From: JADJPO01 sp963750395
GTDB lineage: Bacteria; Actinomycetota; Actinomycetes; Actinomycetales; Kineosporiaceae
DNA length: 64,000 bases
Direction of reading: 5' to 3'
Assembly (NCBI GenBank): GCA_963750395.1
Contig: CAVVQM010000015.1
Location: forward strand, 139,690 to 203,689
Part shown: positions 1 through 11,944 of the stretch, in pieces
How positions within the stretch are numbered: position 1 is the first letter of the stretch
Layout of the letters: each line of letters begins with the position of its first letter
The notes under the pieces: generated by a model
Told to the model about the DNA's origin: nothing
The model's input: only the letters and a program-made list of their open reading frames with translations
Database searches by the model: none
Made by a program: the position numbers and the translations under genes

Positions 1-2
1 AG

Positions 3-2186
<2,184 letters not shown>

Positions 2187-2299
2187 CGCGGGCCCGAAAC
2201 CCTGGCGCGCCGGTCACGGCGCATCTGAGACACTCGACGTCGCACAGCAGAGCAGCACGCCGACCGGGATCGGACGGCGAGAGAGGGTCGACACACCCG

Positions 2300-3400
2300 A
2301 TGTCCGCACCGAACAAGAGCTTCGACCCGGTCGAGGTCGCTGCACTCGCCGAGGAGGAGTTGTCCCGCCAGGTGGGCGAGGCGCTCGCCGCGATCGCCGG
2401 CGCCGCGGACCTGGACGATCTCAAGCAGGTCAGGATCGCCGTCGCGGGTGACCGTAGCCCGCTGGCCCTGGCCAACCGCGAGATCGGGGCGCTGCCGCCG
2501 ACCGCCCGCAAGGACGCCGGGATGCGCGTCGGTGCGGCCCGACGACGGGTCTCCGAGGCGCTGGCCGAGCGGCAGCAGGTGCTCGAGGCCGAGCGTGACG
2601 CCCAGGTCCTGCTCACCGAGGCGGTCGACGTCACGCTCGCCGCCGGTGAGCCGGCCACCTGGCAGGGTGCCCGGCATCCGCTCTCGTTGATCGCCGAGCG
2701 TGTCGCCGACGTGTTCATCGCGATGGGCTGGGAGGTGGCCGAGGGCCCGGAGCTGGAGGCGGAGTGGTTCAACTTCGACGCCCTGAACTTCGACCCGGAC
2801 CATCCCGCCCGGCAGATGCAGGACACCTTCTTCGTCGATCCGCGGTCATCGGGTCTGGTGCTGCGCACCCACACCTCGCCGGTCCAGGCCAGGGCGCTGC
2901 TCGACCGGGGCGTCCCGGTGTACGTCTGCGCGCCCGGCAAGACCTTCCGCACCGACGAACTGGACGCCACCCACACGCCGGTCTTCCACCAGGTCGAGGG
3001 TCTGGCCGTGGACGAGGGCCTGACCATGGCGCACCTGCGCGGCGCCCTGGACCACTTCGCCCGCGCCATGTTCGGGCCGGAGGCGACCACCCGGTGGCGG
3101 CCGTCGTTCTTCCCGTTCACCGAGCCGAGCGCCGAGTTCGACCTGCGCTGCTTCGTGTGCGCGGGCTCGGACGGCGGCTGCCGCACCTGCGGCGGTACCG
3201 GCTGGATCGAGTGGGGCGGCTGCGGCATGGTCAACCCGAACGTGCTTCGCGCCTGCGGCGTCGACCCCGATCGCTACCGCGGCTTCGCCTTCGGCATGGG
3301 CCTGGAGCGCACCCTGATGTTCCGGCACGGCATCGCGGACATGCGCGACATGGTCGAGGGAGACGTCCGGTTCAGCCGGCACTACGGGATGGACCTCTGA
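2300..3400 (+). CDS. pheS: Phenylalanine-tRNA ligase alpha subunit
   Basis: Catalytic subunit of the class II alpha2-beta2 phenylalanyl-tRNA synthetase, which charges tRNA-Phe in the cytoplasm. The ATG at 2300 was chosen because family homology begins there (coiled-coil N-terminal arm, residues about 1-90) and a purine-rich GAGAGGG lies about 12 bases upstream; an in-frame ATG 117 bases earlier overlaps the previous gene and adds no family sequence. Motif 2 is seen around FRTDELDATHTPVFHQVEG and motif 3 around GFAFGMGLERTLMF. A Cys cluster (CFVC...CRTCGG) typical of actinobacterial PheS is present. The 366-residue length is normal. The stop overlaps the pheT start (ATGA), so the two subunits are translationally coupled. 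Confidence 0.97.
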   Translation: MSAPNKSFDPVEVAALAEEELSRQVGEALAAIAGAADLDDLKQVRIAVAGDRSPLALANREIGALPPTARKDAGMRVGAARRRVSEALAERQQVLEAERDAQVLLTEAVDVTLAAGEPATWQGARHPLSLIAERVADVFIAMGWEVAEGPELEAEWFNFDALNFDPDHPARQMQDTFFVDPRSSGLVLRTHTSPVQARALLDRGVPVYVCAPGKTFRTDELDATHTPVFHQVEGLAVDEGLTMAHLRGALDHFARAMFGPEATTRWRPSFFPFTEPSAEFDLRCFVCAGSDGGCRTCGGTGWIEWGGCGMVNPNVLRACGVDPDRYRGFAFGMGLERTLMFRHGIADMRDMVEGDVRFSRHYGMDL

Positions 3401-5925
3401 TGCGCGTCCCCCTGCCCTGGATGGGCGAGTACGTCGCCATGCCCGAGGGCGTGACCGCGGTGCAGGTCGCGGCCGACCTGGTCAGGGTCGGACTCGAGGA
3501 GGAGGCCGTCCACGGCGGCGACATCAGTGGGCCGCTCGTGGTCGGCCGGGTCCTGGAGTTCACCGACGAGCCGCAGAAGAACGGCAAGGTCATCCGCTGG
3601 TGCCGTGTCGACGTCGGCGACGTGGACGATGACGGGTCGCCCGCCCCCGTCGGCATCGTCTGCGGGGCGCACAACTTCCACGTCGGCGACCTGGTCGTGG
3701 TGGTCCGTCCCGGCGCGGTGCTGCCCGGAGGCTTCGCCGTCTCGGCCCGCAGGACCTACGGCCACGTCTCGGAGGGCATGATCTGCTCGGCCCGCGAGCT
3801 GGGGATCGGCGACGATCACGACGGGATCATCCGCCTGGTCGAACTGGGCCTGGACGAGGCCCAGGTCGGCGAGGACGCGATCGCTCTGCTCGGGCTGGAC
3901 TCCGAGGCCGTCGAGGTCAACATCACCCCTGACCGCGGGTACGCCCTGAGCGTGCGCGGCGTCGCTCGCGAGTATGCCCACGCCACCGGCGCTCCGTTCA
4001 CCGATCCCGCCGACCTGGACGTGCCCAAGCCGGACGACGACGGGTTCGCCGTGGTCCTGGACGACGCGGCTCCCATCCGTGACCGCGCCGGATGCGACCG
4101 CTACGTGGCGCGGATCGTCCACGGCGTCCGGGCGGCCGCATCCTCGCCGCGCTGGATGCAGCGCCGTCTGGACCAGGCCGGCATGCGTCCGATCTCGCTG
4201 GCCGTCGACGTGACCAACTACGTCATGCTCGCTCTCGGCCAGCCGCTGCACGCCTTCGACCTGTCCACGTTGGCCCCGCCCCTCGTGGTCCGCCGCGCCA
4301 GGCCGGGGGAGCGACTGACCACCCTGGACGACGTCGAGCGCACCCTGGACGGCGAGGACCTGCTGATCACCGACGCCGGTGGCGAGCGGGTGCTCGCCCT
4401 GGCGGGCGTGATGGGTGGGACCGGCAGCGAGGTCGGTCCCGAGACCACCGACCTGCTCATCGAGTCGGCCCACTTCGACCCGGTGACCGTGGCCAGGACG
4501 TCGCGGCGGCACCGACTGAGCACCGAGGCCGGCCGTCGGTACGAGCGCGGCGTCGACCACGCCCTCGCCGATCGGGCCGCCGAACTCGCCGTTCGGCTGC
4601 TGGTCGAGCACGGCGGCGGTCAGGCCGGCCCGGTCACCGACGTGGACGAGCGCGTCGCCGCGCAGCCCATCGTCATGGATGCCGCGCTACCGGCCCGCGT
4701 CGTCGGCGTGGACTACACGACCGAGGAGGTCGTGCGAACGCTGGAGGAGATCGGTTGCCGGGTCGAGCAGCGTCCTGCGGGCGAGCTGACGGTCACCGCG
4801 CCCAGTTGGCGTCCGGATCTGCGAGCCGGTATCGACCTGGTCGAGGAGGTCGCCCGGCTGCGCGGCTACGACGCGATCCCATCGGTGGTGCCGGTGGCCA
4901 CGCCGGGGTTGGGGCTGACGCACGCCCAGCGGGCCCGGCGCAGCCTCGCCCGCGCATTGGCCGAGCATGGACTGGTCGAGACCCTCAGCTATCCCTTCGT
5001 GTCGGCGGCGGTCTTCGACGACTTGGACCTGCCGGCCGATGATCCGCGTCGCCTCGCCGTGGCGCTGGCCAACCCGCTGTCCGACGAGCAACCCCTGATG
5101 CGCACCAGCCTGCTCCAGACGCTGTTGGACACGCTGCGCCGCAACGTGTCTCGCGGGTTCACCGATCTCGGCGTGTTCGAGATCGGTACGGTCACCCGGC
5201 TGGACGGCCGCGACGCGGTGGGTGCCGCCCCGACCCTGCCGCTCGCCCGGCGTCCGGCGGCCGAGCAGCTCGCCGCGCTGGACGCGGCCCTCCCGTCGCA
5301 GCCCACCCGGGTGGCGCTGGCCCTGACCGGCCGGTGGGTACTGCCCGACCCCAGTGGGCCCGGCCGCCAGGTGGACTGGTCACACGCCGTCCGGGCCGCC
5401 CTGCTGGCGGGCGCCCGACTCGGGCGGAGGCTGGAGGTCAGCGCCGACGAGCACGCCCCCTGGCACCCCGGGCGGTGCGCCCGGCTGTCGCTGGACGGCG
5501 TGACGGTCGGCCACGCCGGCGAACTGCACCCGCGGGTGATCACCGCGCTCGGGCTGCCGGCCCGCACCTGCGTCGCCGAACTCGACCTCGATACCCTGAT
5601 CGCCGGGGGAGACGTGCTGCGCACGGCCGAGCCCGTCTCCACCTTCCCGGCGGCCAAGGAGGACGTCGCGGTGATCGTCGACGAATCCGTCCCCGCCGGA
5701 CGGGTGGCCGACGCCCTGACCGACGGCGGAGGAGATCTGCTGGAATCGGTCCGGTTGTTCGACGTCTTCACCGGACCGCAGGTCGGTGCGGGAAGCAAGT
5801 CCCTGGCCTTCGCCCTGCGGATGCGTGCGCCGGACCACACCCTCACCGCGGCCGAGACCGCGCAGATCCGGGACGCCGCGGTCGCCGAGGCCGCCAAGCG
5901 CTGCGGCGCTCGGCTGCGGTCCTGA
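3400..5925 (+). CDS. pheT: Phenylalanine-tRNA ligase beta subunit
   Basis: Large beta subunit of PheRS (841 residues), involved in tRNA binding and editing of mischarged Tyr-tRNA-Phe. Domains in order: N-terminal B1, EMAP/tRNA-binding fold (about 40-155, GIVCGAHNFHVGD), B3/B4 editing module (about 215-390), B5 DNA-binding-like fold (about 415-490), catalytic-like core, and a C-terminal ferredoxin-fold anticodon-binding domain (about 745-841, starting STFPAAKEDVAV). The start ATG at 3400 shares its A with the pheS stop. The frame is uninterrupted. It is followed 68 bases later by argC, the same pheST-arg order as in mycobacteria. Confidence 0.97.
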   Translation: MRVPLPWMGEYVAMPEGVTAVQVAADLVRVGLEEEAVHGGDISGPLVVGRVLEFTDEPQKNGKVIRWCRVDVGDVDDDGSPAPVGIVCGAHNFHVGDLVVVVRPGAVLPGGFAVSARRTYGHVSEGMICSARELGIGDDHDGIIRLVELGLDEAQVGEDAIALLGLDSEAVEVNITPDRGYALSVRGVAREYAHATGAPFTDPADLDVPKPDDDGFAVVLDDAAPIRDRAGCDRYVARIVHGVRAAASSPRWMQRRLDQAGMRPISLAVDVTNYVMLALGQPLHAFDLSTLAPPLVVRRARPGERLTTLDDVERTLDGEDLLITDAGGERVLALAGVMGGTGSEVGPETTDLLIESAHFDPVTVARTSRRHRLSTEAGRRYERGVDHALADRAAELAVRLLVEHGGGQAGPVTDVDERVAAQPIVMDAALPARVVGVDYTTEEVVRTLEEIGCRVEQRPAGELTVTAPSWRPDLRAGIDLVEEVARLRGYDAIPSVVPVATPGLGLTHAQRARRSLARALAEHGLVETLSYPFVSAAVFDDLDLPADDPRRLAVALANPLSDEQPLMRTSLLQTLLDTLRRNVSRGFTDLGVFEIGTVTRLDGRDAVGAAPTLPLARRPAAEQLAALDAALPSQPTRVALALTGRWVLPDPSGPGRQVDWSHAVRAALLAGARLGRRLEVSADEHAPWHPGRCARLSLDGVTVGHAGELHPRVITALGLPARTCVAELDLDTLIAGGDVLRTAEPVSTFPAAKEDVAVIVDESVPAGRVADALTDGGGDLLESVRLFDVFTGPQVGAGSKSLAFALRMRAPDHTLTAAETAQIRDAAVAEAAKRCGARLRS

Positions 5926-5960
5926 CCCAGCGGCCACGACACACCTGCGCAGGAAGATGC

Positions 5961-5988
5961 ATGACTATACGTTCTTCTGTATCGTCAT
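5961..5988 (+). promoter_or_regulatory. Candidate ArgR operator (ARG box) before argC
   Basis: An AT-rich imperfect inverted repeat lies just upstream of argC: ATGACTATAC (5961-5970), an 8-base spacer, and GTATCGTCAT (5979-5988). Nine of ten arm positions are complementary. It sits 6 bases before the argC start at the head of the operon that encodes ArgR, which is where ArgR operators are expected. Assignment to ArgR rests on position and symmetry; the match to published ARG-box consensus was not computed. Confidence 0.45.
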
Positions 5989-5993
5989 TCGCC

Positions 5994-7046
5994 ATGACGA
6001 AGCGCGTGGCCGTGGCCGGGGCGAGCGGGTACGCCGGCGGTGAGCTGCTGCGTCTGCTGCTGGCCCACCCGGAGTTCGAGATCGGTGCGGTCACCGCCTC
6101 GGCCAGCGCGGGCAGCACCATCGGAGAGCACCAGCCCCATCTGCCGCAACTGGCCGATCGGGTCATCGAACCGACCACGCCCGAACGGCTCGCCGACCAC
6201 GACGTGGTGTTCCTGGCCCTGCCCCACGGCGCGAGCGCCGAACTGGCCGGCGCACTGTCCGAGGAGACCCTCGTCGTCGACTGCGGGGCCGACCATCGCC
6301 TGAGCGACCCCGACGCCTGGGCCGAGTTCTACGGCGGGGACCATGCCGGTGCCTGGCCGTACGGCCTGCCCGAACTCGTTCGTCGCGACGGCACCCGCCA
6401 GCGCGAGGTGCTGCGCGGGGCCCGGCGGATCGCCGTCCCCGGCTGCTACCCGACCGCGGTGAGCCTCGCGCTGGCGCCCGGCTTCGCGGCCGGCCTGCTC
6501 TCCGGCGACGTGGTCGTGGTCGCGGCCAGCGGCACGTCGGGGGCCGGCAAGTCCCTGCGTCCCCACCTGCTCGGCAGCGAGGTGATGGGGTCGATGTCTC
6601 CCTACGGGGTCGGCGGCTCGCACCGACACACCCCGGAGATGGAGCAGAACCTGTCGGGCGTGTCCGGGTCCCCGGTCATGGTCTCGTTCACGCCCACCCT
6701 GGCGCCGATGCCCCGCGGCATCCTGGCCACCTGCACCGCCCGGGTCAGCCCGGCCGCCGGCGACCTGGTCACCGAGACCGTGCGCGCGGTCTGGGAGCAG
6801 GCCTGCGCGGACGAGCCGTTCGTCTCCCTGCTCCCGGCAGGGCGTTGGCCGCGCACCGCGGACACCTACGGAGCCAACACCGTCACCTCCAGGTGGCCCT
6901 GGACACCCGCACCGAACGCGTCGTCGTGGTGGCGGCGATCGACAACCTGACCAAGGGCACCGCCGGGGGAGCGATCCAGTCCGCGAACATCGCCCTGCGA
7001 CCTGCCCGAGACCCTCGGCCTGCCGATCGCCGGACTGTCGCCCTGA
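5994..7046 (+). CDS. argC: N-acetyl-gamma-glutamyl-phosphate reductase, two apparent frameshifts
   Basis: ArgC reduces N-acetylglutamyl-5-phosphate to the semialdehyde with NADPH, the third step of arginine biosynthesis. The N-terminus shows the nucleotide-binding motif VAGASGYAGGELLRLL. The catalytic Cys is in AVPGCYPTA, and GANTV...AIDNLTKGTAGGA is the conserved C-terminal core. The frame changes near 6885 (one base apparently missing after GANTV) and returns near 6997 (one base extra after SANIAL), so the full span still equals 351 codons, a normal length ending GLPIAGLSP. The two compensating indels with preserved family sequence suggest sequence errors rather than loss. The gene is first in the arg operon, downstream of the inverted repeat at 5961-5988. 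Confidence 0.9.
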
Positions 7047-7104
7047 CCCCGTCCCGGGCCGAGCCCGGGGCCCGGCACCGCCTCCCTCCCGAGAGGAACA
7101 CCTG

Positions 7105-7524
7105 ATGCGTCTGCTGGTCCACCCCCAATCCGTCGCCGTCCTGCGCCTGCCCCCGGACGCGCCCGAGCCGACCTGGGCGGTGGGTTCCCCCCTGACCAGC
7201 ATCACCCGCACCGAGACCGAGACGAGTGTGGTCTGCCCGACCACCGCGGTGCCCGACGACCTGCCCGGCCAGATGCAGGGCCCCTATGTCGCCGTCGTCG
7301 TCGACGAGGTGCTCGACTTCACCCAGGTCGGGGTGATGGTCGCGCTGCTCAAGCCCTTGGCGGATGCCGGGCTGCCGGTACTGACCCTGTCGACCTACGA
7401 CACCGACTGGGTGTTCCTCGATGCCTCCCAGGTGCCCACAGCGACGGCGGTGTGGCGGGCGGCCGGCTACGAGATCGTCGAGCCGACGGTCACGATGTAT
7501 CCGGGTCGGGCGAACGACGAATGA
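7105..7524 (+). CDS. ACT-domain protein (ACT_7/CASTOR-like) inside the arginine operon
   Basis: A 139-residue protein in the style of the ACT_7 family: an N-terminal strand pair (RLLVHPQSVAVLRLP), then a ligand-binding type ACT fold (FTQVGVMVALLKPLADAGLPVLTLSTYDTDWVFL), ending AAGYEIVEPTV. The DTDWVFLD stretch resembles the DTDYILV-type motif of this family. ACT_7 domains bind small effectors, and the same fold is found in the eukaryotic arginine sensor CASTOR1. It lies between argC and argJ, preceded by a GAGAGGA ribosome site, and its stop overlaps the argJ start (ATGA). Co-translation with arginine enzymes suggests an amino-acid sensor or allosteric partner, but that role is inferred. The frame is intact although both neighbours are frameshifted. 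Confidence 0.75.
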   Translation: MRLLVHPQSVAVLRLPPDAPEPTWAVGSPLTSITRTETETSVVCPTTAVPDDLPGQMQGPYVAVVVDEVLDFTQVGVMVALLKPLADAGLPVLTLSTYDTDWVFLDASQVPTATAVWRAAGYEIVEPTVTMYPGRANDE

Positions 7525-8705
7525 GCGTCACCGCCGCTGCCGGATTCCGGGCCGCCGGGGTCGAGGCGGGGCTCAAGAGCGGGGGCCGGGACGTCGCGCT
7601 GGTCGTCAACGATGGGCCGGAGCATGCGGCCGCCGGGGTGTTCACCACCAACCGGGTCCAGGCCGCGCCGGTGCTGTGGAGCCGGCAGGTCCTCGAGGAC
7701 GGACGGCTCGATGCCGTGGTGCTCAACTCCGGCGGTGCGAACGCCTGCACCGGTCCGGAGGGCTTCCTCGACACCCACCGCACCGCCGAGCACGTCGCCG
7801 ACCGCGCTCGGTGTCGCTCCCGGTGACGTCGCCGTCTGCTCCACGGGGCTGATCGGGGAGCGGCTCGCGATGCCCGCCCTGCTCGCCGGGGTGGACGACG
7901 CCGCGAAGCGGCTGTCGAGCGACGGGGGAGCGCGACGCCGCCCGGGCGATCATGACCACCGACACCGTGCCGAAGACCGCGGCGGCGATCGGCGACGGCC
8001 CCGCCGGCGGGTCCGACGGCGCCACGCGTTCCTGGACGGTGGGGGGATGGCCAAGGGGGCCGGCATGCTCGCGCCCGGGCTGGCGACCATGCTCAGCGTG
8101 CTCACCACCGACGCGCACGTCGACGCGCACGCGTGTCGGCGCGGCGCTGCGGGCCGCACGTGACGCTCACCTTCGATCGGGTGGACTCCGACGGCTGCAT
8201 GTCCACCAACGACACCGTGCTGCTCCTGGCCAGCGGCGCGAGCGGAGTCGTCCCCGACCCCGCAGGCCTTCGCCGAGGCCGTCCGGTCGGTGTGCGCCGA
8301 TCTGGCCCGGCAACTGATCGCCGACGCCGAGGGCGCCAGCCACGACATCGCCGTCGAGGTGGTCGGCGCAGCGAGCGAGGACGACGCGGTCGAGGCGGCC
8401 CGCGCGGTGGCCCGCAGCAACCTGTTCAAGGCCGCGGTGTTCGGCAACGACCCCAACTGGGGACGGGTGCTGGCCGCCGTCGGCACCACCTCGGCCGCCT
8501 TCGACCCCTGCGACTGGACGTGTCGATCAACGGCGTCCAGGTCTGTCGTGCCGGCGGCGTCGGCGAGGACCGCGACCTGGTCGACATGGGGGCTCGCGAG
8601 GTCCGGGTCGTGGTCGATCTGCACGCCGGCAGGCAGACCGCGACGGTGTGGACCAACGACCTGACCCATGACTACGTCCACGAGAACAGCGCGTACTCGA
8701 CATGA
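7521..8705 (+). CDS. argJ: Bifunctional glutamate N-acetyltransferase/ornithine acetyltransferase, multiple apparent frameshifts
   Basis: ArgJ transfers the acetyl group from N-acetylornithine to glutamate and so recycles acetyl in the arginine pathway. The family sequence is recognisable across the span but moves between frames: N-terminus to about 7800 (ATG at 7521, GVFTTNRVQAAPV, LNSGGANACTG); STGLIGERL to about 7925; MTTDTVPKTAA to about 8040; GGMAKGAGMLAPG to about 8125, with the autocleavage motif expected at KGAGM followed by LATMLSVLTTDA; FDRVDSDGCMSTNDT to about 8260; NLFKAAVFGNDPNWGR to about 8510; and DVSINGV to the stop at 8705. At least six indels are needed. The nominal length (about 395 residues) is normal and no in-frame nonsense codon is required. 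If these were real mutations the pathway would be broken. Errors in GC-rich sequence are the simpler reading. Confidence 0.85.
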
Positions 8706-9647
8706 GCGACTCGACGGACACCGACATGCGATCCGGGCACGGAGCCCAGGATCGGCGCGGGCGACCGCCGCCCACCACGAGCTGAGCGCCCACGACAAGG
8801 CGCACGTGTTGATCGAGGCCCTGCCCTGGCTGCAGCGGTTCGCCGGAGCGATCGTCGTGGTCAAGTACGGCGGCAACGCCATGGTGCGCGATGACCTCAA
8901 GCGGGCCTTCGCCCAGGACATGGCCTTCCTGCGCAGCGCGGGCCTCAAACCCGTGGTGGTGCACGGCGGCGGCCCGCAGATCTCCTCCATGCTCGACCGC
9001 CTCGGCATCGACAGCGAGTTCCGGGGCGGTCTGCGGGTGACCAGCGCGGAGGCGATGGACGTCGTCCGGATGGTGCTGGTCGGCCAGGTCGGCCGCGAAC
9101 TGGTCGGCCTGGTCAACGGCTGCGGTGCGCGGGCGGTCGGGTCTGTCCGGGGAGGACGCGGGGCTGTTCACGCGCGCGCCGCCGCACCGCCGTCGTCGAC
9201 GGCGAGCCGGTGGACGTCGGCCTCGTCGGCGACGTCGTCGAGGTCGATCCCAGCGCCGTGGTCGACCTGATCGGGGCCGGGCGGATCCCCGTGGTGTCCA
9301 CCGTCGCCCCGGAGGTGGGTGGCCAGGTGCTGAACGTCAACGCGGACACCGCCGCCGCGGCGCTGGCGGTGGCCCTGCGGGCCCAGAAGCTGGTGGTGCT
9401 CACCGACGTCGAGGGTGTGTACGCGAACTGGCCGGACCCCTCCTCCTTGCTGGCGGAGATCACCGCGGCGGAACTGGAGACCATGATGGCGACGCTCCAG
9501 TCCGGGATGGTGCCGAAGATGGAGGCCTGCCTGCGCGCCGTCCGCGGCGGTGTGCCACGGGCCAGCGTCATCGACGGCCGACTCGAGCACAGCCTGCTGC
9601 TCGAGGTGTTCACCGACGAGGGCATCGGAACGATGGTGCTGCCATGA
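8702..9647 (+). CDS. argB: Acetylglutamate kinase, apparent frameshifts
   Basis: ArgB phosphorylates N-acetylglutamate and is usually the arginine-inhibited control step. Conserved parts are KYGGNAM (phosphate-binding lysine), VHGGGPQIS, and the C-terminal NVNADTAAAALAVAL...LTDVEGVYANW. The expected start ATG at 8702 overlaps the argJ stop, but that frame ends after 27 codons; the conserved body beginning ELSAHDKAHVLIEALPWL is in another frame, so an indel lies near 8760. Further frame changes lie near 9137 (before GLSGEDAG) and near 9170 (before VVDGEPVDVGLVG). The last segment runs in one frame to 9647. The ATGA overlap with argD keeps the operon coupling. Confidence 0.87.
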
Positions 9648-10949
9648 CCGTCACCGACCCCGACGCCGGCGGCGCCTCGGCGGCTGCCTGGACCGGCCGC
9701 CACATGCGCTCCATCGTCGGCACCTACGGTGCCCCGCAACGGATCCTGGTCCGCGGGCAGGGGTGCTACGTGTGGGACGCCGACGGCAACCGCTACCTCG
9801 ACCTGCTCGCGGGGATCGCGGTCAACGCGCTCGGTCACGCCCACCCGACCCTGACCGGCGCCGTGGCCGCGCAGCTGGCCACGCTCGGACACACGTCGAA
9901 CTTCTTCGGCACCGCCCCGCAGATCGCGCTCGCCGAACGGCTGCTCGACCTGGCCGCCGCGCCGGAGGGGTCGAAGGTGTTCCTGGCCAACTCCGGCGCC
10001 GAGGCCAACGAGGCCGCGATCAAGGCGACCCGGCGCCTGGAGGGGCCGGGTCGGCGGACCGGTCTGATCGCCGCCGAGGGCGCCTTCCACGGCCGCACCC
10101 TGGGGGCGCTCGCGCTCACCCACAAGGCCGCCTACCGCGATCCGTTCGAGCCGCTGCCCACCGGGGTGGTGCACGTTCCGTTCGGCGACGAGCGGGCCCT
10201 GGCCGACGCACTGGGCGACGGGTCCGTTGCGGCCGTGGTCCTGGAACCGGTCCAGGGTGAGGCGGGGGTCCGGATGCCGCCGCCGGGCTACCTCGCCGCC
10301 GCCCGAGCGCTGACCCGGCAGGCCGGCGCGCTGCTGGTGTTCGACGAGGTGCAGACCGGGATCGGTCGCACCGGAACGTGGTTCGCCCACCAGAACCCGC
10401 GGGTGACCGGCACGGCGCCGGACGCCGGGTCGCGTCCAGCCCGGCCAGGCCGTCCAGGCCGTGCAGCCCGTTCAGCCCGACCTGATGACACTGGCCAAGG
10501 GCCTGGGCGGGGGCATCCCGATCGGCGCGATGATCGCCTTCGGGTCGGCGGCGGATCTGCTCGGCCCCGGGCAGCACGGCACGACCTTCGGCGGGAACCC
10601 GGTGGCCGCGGCGGCCGCCCTGGCCACCATGCACGTGATCGAGCGGGACGACCTGTGCCGCAACGCCGAACGGGTCGGGGACGGGCTGCGCGCTCAGATC
10701 GCCGACCTCTCCCACCCGCTGGTGTCCGGTACCCGCGGCGTCGGTCTGCTGATCGCGGTGAACCTCGCCCGCCCGGTCGCCGGCGCTCTGGCAACCGCCC
10801 TGCTGGAGCGAGGTTTCATCGTCAATCCGGTCGCACCGGACGCGCTGCGGCTCGCACCTCCCCTGGTCCTGACGCCGGAGCAGGCGTCCACGTTCGTCGA
10901 GGCACTACCGGCGGCTCTGGACGCCGCCGAGGAAACGTCGGGTGAATGA
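9644..10949 (+). CDS. argD: Acetylornithine aminotransferase, one apparent frameshift
   Basis: PLP-dependent class III aminotransferase converting N-acetylglutamate semialdehyde to N-acetylornithine. Visible motifs are the PLP phosphate contact NSGAEANEAAIK, FDEVQTGIGRTG, and the PLP lysine in TLAKGLGGGIPIGA. The N-terminal part runs in frame to about 10425. The C-terminal part from QPDLMTLAKGL to the stop at 10949 is one frame over, so an indel lies at about 10425-10450. At the same place there is an unusual repeat-like stretch rich in VQ, AV and QP (about 10434-10480) that separates WFAHQ from VQPD; normal ArgD has only a few residues here. The start overlaps the argB stop and the stop overlaps the argF start. 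Confidence 0.92.
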
Positions 10950-11944
10950 CCATGAAGACCGAGGCACCAGCACAGGCCGGGGCGGAGCGGACCGGAGTCA
11001 GACACTTCCTGCGCGACGACGACCTCGCACCGGCCGAACTGGTCGAGGTGCTCGACCTCGCCGACGGTCTGAAGCGAGATCGGTTCGCCGAAAAGGCGCT
11101 GGCCGGTCCCCGCACGGTGGCGGTGATCTTCGACAAGTCCTCGACCCGCACCCGGGTCTCGTTCAGCGTCGGCATCAGCGAACTCGGTGGATACCCCCTG
11201 GTCCTGGACTCTCTGACCAGCCAACTCGGGCGCGGTGAGAGCATCGAGGACACCACGCGGGTGCTGGAGCGCCAGTGCGCGGCCATCGTCTGGCGCACGT
11301 CGGGGCAGGAACGGTTGGAGCAGATGGCGGCGGTCAGCGCCGTCCCGGTGGTCAACGCCCTGTCCGACACCTTCCACCCGTGCCAACTGCTCGCCGATCT
11401 GCAGACCGTCCGCGAACGGTTCGGGCACCTGGCCGGGCTGCGGCTGACCTATCTCGGGGACGGCGCCAACAACATGGCGCACTCCTACCTGCTCGCCGGC
11501 GCCAATGCCGGCCTGCACGTCACCGTCGCCACTCCGGACGCGTTCCAGCCGGACGCCGACGTGCTCGCGGCGGCCGCGGCGCGCGCCGTACAGACGGGGG
11601 GTTCGGTGGCGGTGACGGGCGAGGCCCGGGACGCCGCGAGGGGCGCCGACGTCCTGGTCACCGACACCTGGATCTCGATGGGGCAGGAGGAGGAGACCGC
11701 GCGCCGGCTGGAGGTCTTCGCCGGCTACCGCCTGGATCCGCAGGCGCTGGCGTCGGCCGCTCCCCAGGCCATCGTGTTGCACTGCCTTCCCGCCTACCGG
11801 GGCAAGGAGATCAGCGCCGAGGTCATCGACGGCCCCGCCTCGGCGGTCTGGGACGAGGCGGAGAACCGGCTGCACGCCCAGAAGGCGCTCCTGGTCTGGC
11901 TGCTCCGACGATCGGCCGACCGGACGGTGGGCCCGCAGTCGTGA
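10946..11944 (+). CDS. argF: Ornithine carbamoyltransferase
   Basis: Transfers a carbamoyl group to ornithine to give citrulline. The carbamoyl-phosphate motif STRTR is in DKSSTRTRVSF, the second substrate loop is HPCQLLADLQT, the ornithine-side loop shows DTWISMGQEEE, and the catalytic Cys loop is HCLPAYRGKEIS. Length (332 residues) is normal and the frame is intact. The ATG at 10946 overlaps the argD stop (ATGA); a second ATG two codons in is possible. Confidence 0.97.
   Translation: MTMKTEAPAQAGAERTGVRHFLRDDDLAPAELVEVLDLADGLKRDRFAEKALAGPRTVAVIFDKSSTRTRVSFSVGISELGGYPLVLDSLTSQLGRGESIEDTTRVLERQCAAIVWRTSGQERLEQMAAVSAVPVVNALSDTFHPCQLLADLQTVRERFGHLAGLRLTYLGDGANNMAHSYLLAGANAGLHVTVATPDAFQPDADVLAAAAARAVQTGGSVAVTGEARDAARGADVLVTDTWISMGQEEETARRLEVFAGYRLDPQALASAAPQAIVLHCLPAYRGKEISAEVIDGPASAVWDEAENRLHAQKALLVWLLRRSADRTVGPQS

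Noticed and set aside
5994..8705. Treating argC and argJ as true pseudogenes
   Set aside because: Indels compensate or are single-base in G/C runs, no nonsense codons are needed, overlapping start-stop junctions are preserved, and similar indels hit unrelated genes. Sequence error is more likely, though not proven.
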